DNA from: Nocardioides dongkuii | Lineage (GTDB): Bacteria > Actinomycetota > Actinomycetes > Propionibacteriales > Nocardioidaceae | Assembly: GCF_014127485.1 (NCBI RefSeq) | Contig: NZ_CP059903.1 | Coordinates: 2,852,001-2,916,000 of the forward strand | Direction: 5' to 3' | DNA: 64,000 bases | Translations under genes and position numbers: made by a program | Notes under the pieces: model-generated | Databases searched by the model: none | Told to the model about the DNA's origin: nothing | Seen by the model: the letters and a program-made list of their open reading frames with translations, nothing else | In this document: piece by piece, positions 60,920 through 64,000 of the stretch | How positions within the stretch are numbered: the stretch's first letter is position 1 | Layout: each line of letters opens with the position of its first letter

Positions 60920-62083
60920 ATGAGTACCCCGCTTCTCGAGCAGATCCAGGCCGCCCTCGGCACCGTCAACGACCCCGAGATCAAGCGGCCGATCACCGAG
61001 CTGGGGATGGTCGACTCCGTCGAGATCGACGACGCCGGCCTGGTCCACGTCACCGTGCTGCTCACCGTCGCCGGCTGTCCGCTCAAGGACACGATCACCC
61101 GCGACGTCACCGCCGCCGTCGCCGGCATCGCCGGCGTGACCGGCGTCGACCTCACGCTCGGGGTGATGACCACGGAGCAGCGGGCCGGTCTCAAGGAGGT
61201 GCTGAGCGGCGGCGCGGCGCAGCGGGAGATCCCGTTCGCCCAGCCCGGGTCGCTCACCAAGGTCTACGCGATCGCCAGCGGCAAGGGCGGCGTCGGCAAG
61301 TCCTCGGTCACCGTCAACCTCGCGCTCTCGATGGCCAAGCAGGGCCTCAAGGTGGGCGTCGTCGACGCCGACATCTACGGCCACTCGGTCCCGGCGATGC
61401 TGGGCATCGCCGACTCCCGGCCGACCCAGGTCGACGACCTGATCATGCCGGTGCCGACCTCCTCGGGCGTCTCGGTCATCTCGATCGGCATGCTCAAGCC
61501 GCGCCGCGACCAGGTCGTCGCCTGGCGCGGCCCGATGCTCGACCGGGCGCTCGTGCAGATGCTCGCCGACGTCTACTGGGGCGACCTCGACGTGCTGCTG
61601 CTCGACCTGCCGCCGGGCACCGGCGACGTCGCGATCTCCCTCGGCCAGCACCTGCCGGGCGCGGAGGTCGTGGTCGTGACCACGCCGCAGGAGGCCGCCG
61701 CCGAGGTCGCCGAGCGCGCCGGCACGATGGCCTCGATGATGCACCAGCGCGTCGTGGGCGTCATCGAGAACATGAGCTACCTGCCCTGCCCGCACTGCAC
61801 CCCCGAGGGCAAGGACCACCGCCTCGAGGTGTTCGGCTCCGGCGGCGGCGACCGCGTGGCCTCGACCCTCTCGGCCCGGTTCGGGTACGACGTCCCGGTG
61901 CTCGGCCGGGTGCCGCTGGACATCTCGCTGCGCGAGGGCGGCGACGCCGGCAAGCCGATCGTCGACTCCGACCCCACCGCGCCGGCCGCGCTCGAGCTCG
62001 CCGGGGTCGCCGACCGGCTCGCCGGCCGTGGCCGCGGACTGGCCGGCATGCAGCTGGGACTGACGCCGACCAGTAAGTTCTGA
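60920..62083 (+). CDS. mrp: Mrp/ApbC-family iron-sulfur cluster carrier ATPase
   Basis: The 387-residue protein has an N-terminal DUF59/MIP18 domain (VNDPEIKRPITELGMV) and a ParA-like ATPase with SGKGGVGKSSV near residues 119-129, DADIYGHSVP and LLLDLPPGTGD; the metal-binding CPHC lies in IENMSYLPCPHC. It loads iron-sulfur clusters onto target enzymes, possibly including the 2Fe-2S hydroxylase of this window. TACACT at 60904-60909 is a likely -10 box, leaving a leader of only a few bases. Confidence 0.93.
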   Translation: MSTPLLEQIQAALGTVNDPEIKRPITELGMVDSVEIDDAGLVHVTVLLTVAGCPLKDTITRDVTAAVAGIAGVTGVDLTLGVMTTEQRAGLKEVLSGGAAQREIPFAQPGSLTKVYAIASGKGGVGKSSVTVNLALSMAKQGLKVGVVDADIYGHSVPAMLGIADSRPTQVDDLIMPVPTSSGVSVISIGMLKPRRDQVVAWRGPMLDRALVQMLADVYWGDLDVLLLDLPPGTGDVAISLGQHLPGAEVVVVTTPQEAAAEVAERAGTMASMMHQRVVGVIENMSYLPCPHCTPEGKDHRLEVFGSGGGDRVASTLSARFGYDVPVLGRVPLDISLREGGDAGKPIVDSDPTAPAALELAGVADRLAGRGRGLAGMQLGLTPTSKF

Positions 62084-62086
62084 GAG

Positions 62087-62422
62087 GTGTTCGGAGTCGG
62101 GCTGCCGGAGTTCGCGGTCATCGCGTTCGTCGCGGTGCTCGTCTTCGGCCCCGACCGGCTTCCGGACCTCGCCCGGCAGGCGGGCCAGATGGTCCGCAAG
62201 GTCCGCGACTTCGCCAACTCCGCGCGTGACGAGCTCCGCGAGGAGCTGGGCCCGGAGTACTCCGACCTCGAGCTGCGCGACCTCGACCCGCGCACCATCG
62301 TGCGCAAGCACGTGATCGAGGCGATGGAGGACGCCGACGCCGAGGCCCGCGCCCCCCGCCGCCGCGGCCTCCGCCCCCTCGTGGACGGCGAGGTCCCGCC
62401 GTACGACGCCGACGCGACCTGA
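62087..62422 (+). CDS. tatB: Sec-independent translocase protein TatB
   Basis: The 111-residue protein has the TatA/B layout: a short N-terminal helix (LPEFAVIAFVAVLVFGPDRLPDL), the GPDRLP hinge, and an amphipathic helix (ARQAGQMVRKVRDFANSAR). The length and the ELREELGPEYSDL segment favour TatB over TatA. It starts 3 bases behind mrp, in the same operon. TatB receives folded proteins with twin-arginine signals. Confidence 0.92.
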   Translation: MFGVGLPEFAVIAFVAVLVFGPDRLPDLARQAGQMVRKVRDFANSARDELREELGPEYSDLELRDLDPRTIVRKHVIEAMEDADAEARAPRRRGLRPLVDGEVPPYDADAT

Positions 62423-62441
62423 TCCCCCTCCGGCCCGTCGC

Positions 62442-62978
62442 TCAGTCGCGGCTCTGCACCGCCGCGAGCGTCGCGAACGCCACCAGCACCGCCCGCTGAT
62501 CCTCGCCCACCGGGACCTCGACGAAGTCCGCCCCCACCCGACGGGGCACGCCGTCCACCCGGCCGCCGTCGACGTCGTGCAGCACGCACCGCTCCCCCGC
62601 GTCGGCCAGCCGGCGCAGCACCGAGGAGAGGCCGAGCCGGGCCAGCGGTGACCAGGCCACCTCGGGGACGGCGCGGTCCGACGCGCCGGTGACCGAGCGG
62701 ACCGCGGCCAGCGGGACCACCCAGTCCTGGTCGGCCGCGCGGATCAGGCACCACTGCGCCGCCGCCCGGTCGAGCAGGCCCGTGACCCCGCCGACCCCCC
62801 GGACGTCCAGGCCGACCTCCCGGCCCACCGAGGCCTGCAGCCGGGCGGCCAGCGTCACCTGCTGGTACTCCGAGCGGGTCCGGTCCAGCAGCTCGAGCTC
62901 GCGATCGGCGGCGTACAGCGCGTCCGCCTGCTGCTCGAGGTCGTCGAGCAGCGCGAACAGCTCCTGCTCCCACGGCAT
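62442..62978 (-). CDS. Protein of unknown function
   Basis: The 178-residue protein has an N-terminal helical part (ELFALLDDLEQQADALYAADRELELLDRTRSEY) and a beta-rich second half (QDWVVPLAAVRSVTG, LSSVLRRLADAG, VLHDVDGGRVDGVP). I do not recognise a family. A CAGGGT -10-like box 6 bases before the ATG resembles that of the histidine kinase gene. Confidence 0.7.
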   Translation of the reverse strand: MPWEQELFALLDDLEQQADALYAADRELELLDRTRSEYQQVTLAARLQASVGREVGLDVRGVGGVTGLLDRAAAQWCLIRAADQDWVVPLAAVRSVTGASDRAVPEVAWSPLARLGLSSVLRRLADAGERCVLHDVDGGRVDGVPRRVGADFVEVPVGEDQRAVLVAFATLAAVQSRD

Positions 62979-63085
62979 CCCTCGACCCTGCCACAGCCGG
63001 GCCGGGCCGGCTGTGGAGGACCGGTTGACCTGCTCGCCTTCCGGGCGTTGACTGACGCAAACGTACGCAAACGCAAGGATCCTCG

Positions 63086-63724
63086 ATGCGTCTCTCGGCC
63101 CCGTCGCTCACCCGCTGCCTCGCCGTGTGGCTCGCCGCCACCGCGGGGGCGGTGCTGGCGGGCCTCGTCCTGGCCCCGGACGCCGTCCTCCTGGCCGGGG
63201 GCCCGGGTCCCGACCTCGAGCAGGCCCTGGTCCGCCTCAGTGCCGCCGTGGCGCTCGGCTGCGCGGCCTGGGGCTGGCTCGCGACGACGGCCGTGGCCGT
63301 GCAGGCCGCGCGCGGACGGGCCGCCGGGCGTGTCCCGGGGGTGCCCGCGTGGCTGCGGCGCGCGGTGCTCCTCGGCTGCGGGGTCGCGCTCGCCGGCGGG
63401 GTCACGACCCCGGCGCTCGCCGACCCCGGGTCCCTGGCCGGACTGCCGCTGCCGGACCGCGCCACCGGCTCCGTGCACGCCCCCAGCGCGTCCGGCCCGT
63501 CCGGCCCGACCGCCGCGCCGGCCGCGGTCGTCGTACGCCCCGGCGACACGCTCTGGGACCTCGCGGCCGCCGACCTGGGCCACCGCGTCTCGCCCGCCGA
63601 GGTCGACCGGCACTGGCGGCGCCTGCACCGGCTCAACCGGTCCGTCGTCGGACCCGACCCCGACCTGATCCGCCCCGGTCAGCAGCTGCGGCTGCCTGCC
63701 CCTCCCGAGGAGAACCGCCGATGA
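63086..63724 (+). CDS. LysM-domain membrane protein
   Basis: The 212-residue protein has two or three hydrophobic segments in the first 110 residues, a Pro/Ala/Ser-rich linker, and a C-terminal LysM domain (VVVRPGDTLWDLAAADLG, then NRSVVGPDPDLIRPGQQLRLP). LysM binds peptidoglycan. The ATG lies behind an AAGGAT site. The stop overlaps the next start (ATGA). The upstream word ACGCAAACG occurs twice in tandem (63055-63073). Confidence 0.85.
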   Translation: MRLSAPSLTRCLAVWLAATAGAVLAGLVLAPDAVLLAGGPGPDLEQALVRLSAAVALGCAAWGWLATTAVAVQAARGRAAGRVPGVPAWLRRAVLLGCGVALAGGVTTPALADPGSLAGLPLPDRATGSVHAPSASGPSGPTAAPAAVVVRPGDTLWDLAAADLGHRVSPAEVDRHWRRLHRLNRSVVGPDPDLIRPGQQLRLPAPPEENRR

Positions 63725-64000
63725 ACGTCGTCCCGCTCCGCGTGCCCGTGCCGATCGCGAGCGTCCAGGGCACCCTGGCGCTCGACCTCCAGCCGCGGCA
63801 CGAGCCGCCGCCGTACCCCGCCCTCCGCGGCGTGGGCCCCGGCGACCCGGCGCCGGTCGCCGAACCGGTCCGCCTCGAGGTGGAGCGCTGGGCGCACCGG
63901 TTCGCGCAGGCGGCCGTCGAGATCGTGGGCGGTGACCGGCCCGCCTCCCAGCTGGTGCGGTGGACCACCGCGGGGGTCTACGCCGACCTCCACCGCCGGG
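63721..64000 (+). CDS. Rv3235-family protein (N-terminal part)
   Basis: The frame runs from ATG 63721 off the end of the window (93 codons seen). The start NVVPLRVPVPIA is followed by a variable Pro-rich part and then VERWAHRFAQAAVEIVGGDRP and SQLVRWTTAGVYADLHRR, the pattern of the small Rv3235 family found upstream of secA in actinobacteria. Function unknown. It is co-translated with the LysM gene. Confidence 0.8.
   Translation, partial: MNVVPLRVPVPIASVQGTLALDLQPRHEPPPYPALRGVGPGDPAPVAEPVRLEVERWAHRFAQAAVEIVGGDRPASQLVRWTTAGVYADLHRR

Noticed and set aside
1..64000. tRNA, rRNA, CRISPR array, prophage or transposon genes
   Set aside because: I looked for cloverleaf-like segments, regularly spaced repeats, integrase/transposase motifs and terminal inverted repeats around genes and found none I could support; a dedicated scan (tRNAscan-SE, Infernal, CRISPR finder) would be needed to exclude small ones.

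Overview
The window is very GC-rich, uses many GTG starts, joins genes with 4-base stop/start overlaps and carries actinobacterial marker genes (a TetR/DUF3107/MoeZ/ParA block, TatB, an Rv3235-family gene, DUF5302, an L,D-transpeptidase). The gene content points to a high-GC actinobacterium of the Nocardioidaceae type, probably Nocardioides or a relative. It looks chromosomal: I see no rRNA, tRNA, CRISPR array, transposase or phage gene. Genes are packed on both strands. At least ten of them have a TAnnnT -10 box ending 6-7 bases before the start codon, which suggests leaderless mRNAs and helps fix several starts.

Region 1 (1-3.8 kb): the tail of an HU-type protein, a cluster of palindromes, then on the minus strand a ring-opening amidohydrolase (cyanuric acid hydrolase/barbiturase family) coupled to a carbamate kinase, an SDR and a small membrane protein. 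Region 2 (4-10.9 kb): a large secreted M14 carboxypeptidase, a potassium/proton-type antiporter with a small SPFH protein, and a NarL-type two-component system. Region 3 (11-15.7 kb): HyuA/HyuB hydantoinase/oxoprolinase subunits and a PlsC-like acyltransferase.

Region 4 (16-29.6 kb) is the most interesting. A seven-gene minus-strand operon, each junction overlapping by exactly 4 bases, encodes a uracil-type NCS2 permease, the FAD, 2Fe-2S and molybdenum subunits of a xanthine-dehydrogenase-family enzyme, a CoxG protein, an amidase-signature enzyme and a CPA1 antiporter. A PucR-type regulator lies upstream. Divergent from it is a three-gene operon DUF2877-FdrA-DUF1116, homologous to the E. coli oxamate transcarbamylase complex. 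With the barbiturase-like enzyme and carbamate kinase of region 1, these parts would fit an oxidative pyrimidine pathway that recovers ATP: uracil to barbiturate to ureidomalonate to malonamate plus carbamoyl phosphate, with malonamate then split by the amidase. This is a hypothesis. Purine/oxalurate catabolism is the main alternative.

Region 5 (29.5-47.1 kb) is mostly housekeeping: an alkyltransferase-like protein, a secreted trypsin-like protein, then a block resembling M. tuberculosis Rv3206c-Rv3214 (MoeZ, TetR, DUF3107, ferritin-like protein, DEAD-box helicase, ParA, histidine phosphatase) with an L,D-transpeptidase, PHP phosphoesterase, CASTOR/POLLUX-type channel, MFS transporter, MaoC-like dehydratase and acyl-CoA dehydrogenase inserted or adjoining. 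Two long near-identical palindromes sit behind the helicase gene.

Region 6 (47.2-60.9 kb) is a surface/secretion region: a lipoprotein, a secreted phospholipase D-like protein whose reading frame carries two compensating 2-base shifts, two sulfotransferase-like proteins, two endonuclease/exonuclease/phosphatase (EEP) proteins (one apparently fused to a degenerate PLD half), an OafA-type acyltransferase with SGNH domain, a LicD-methyltransferase fusion and a glycosyltransferase. Region 7 (58-64 kb) holds a MgtE-N/CBS protein, DUF1003, an Mrp-family ATPase, TatB, a protein of unknown function, a LysM protein and the start of an Rv3235-family gene. All functional calls come from reading motifs in the sequence; no database search was run.
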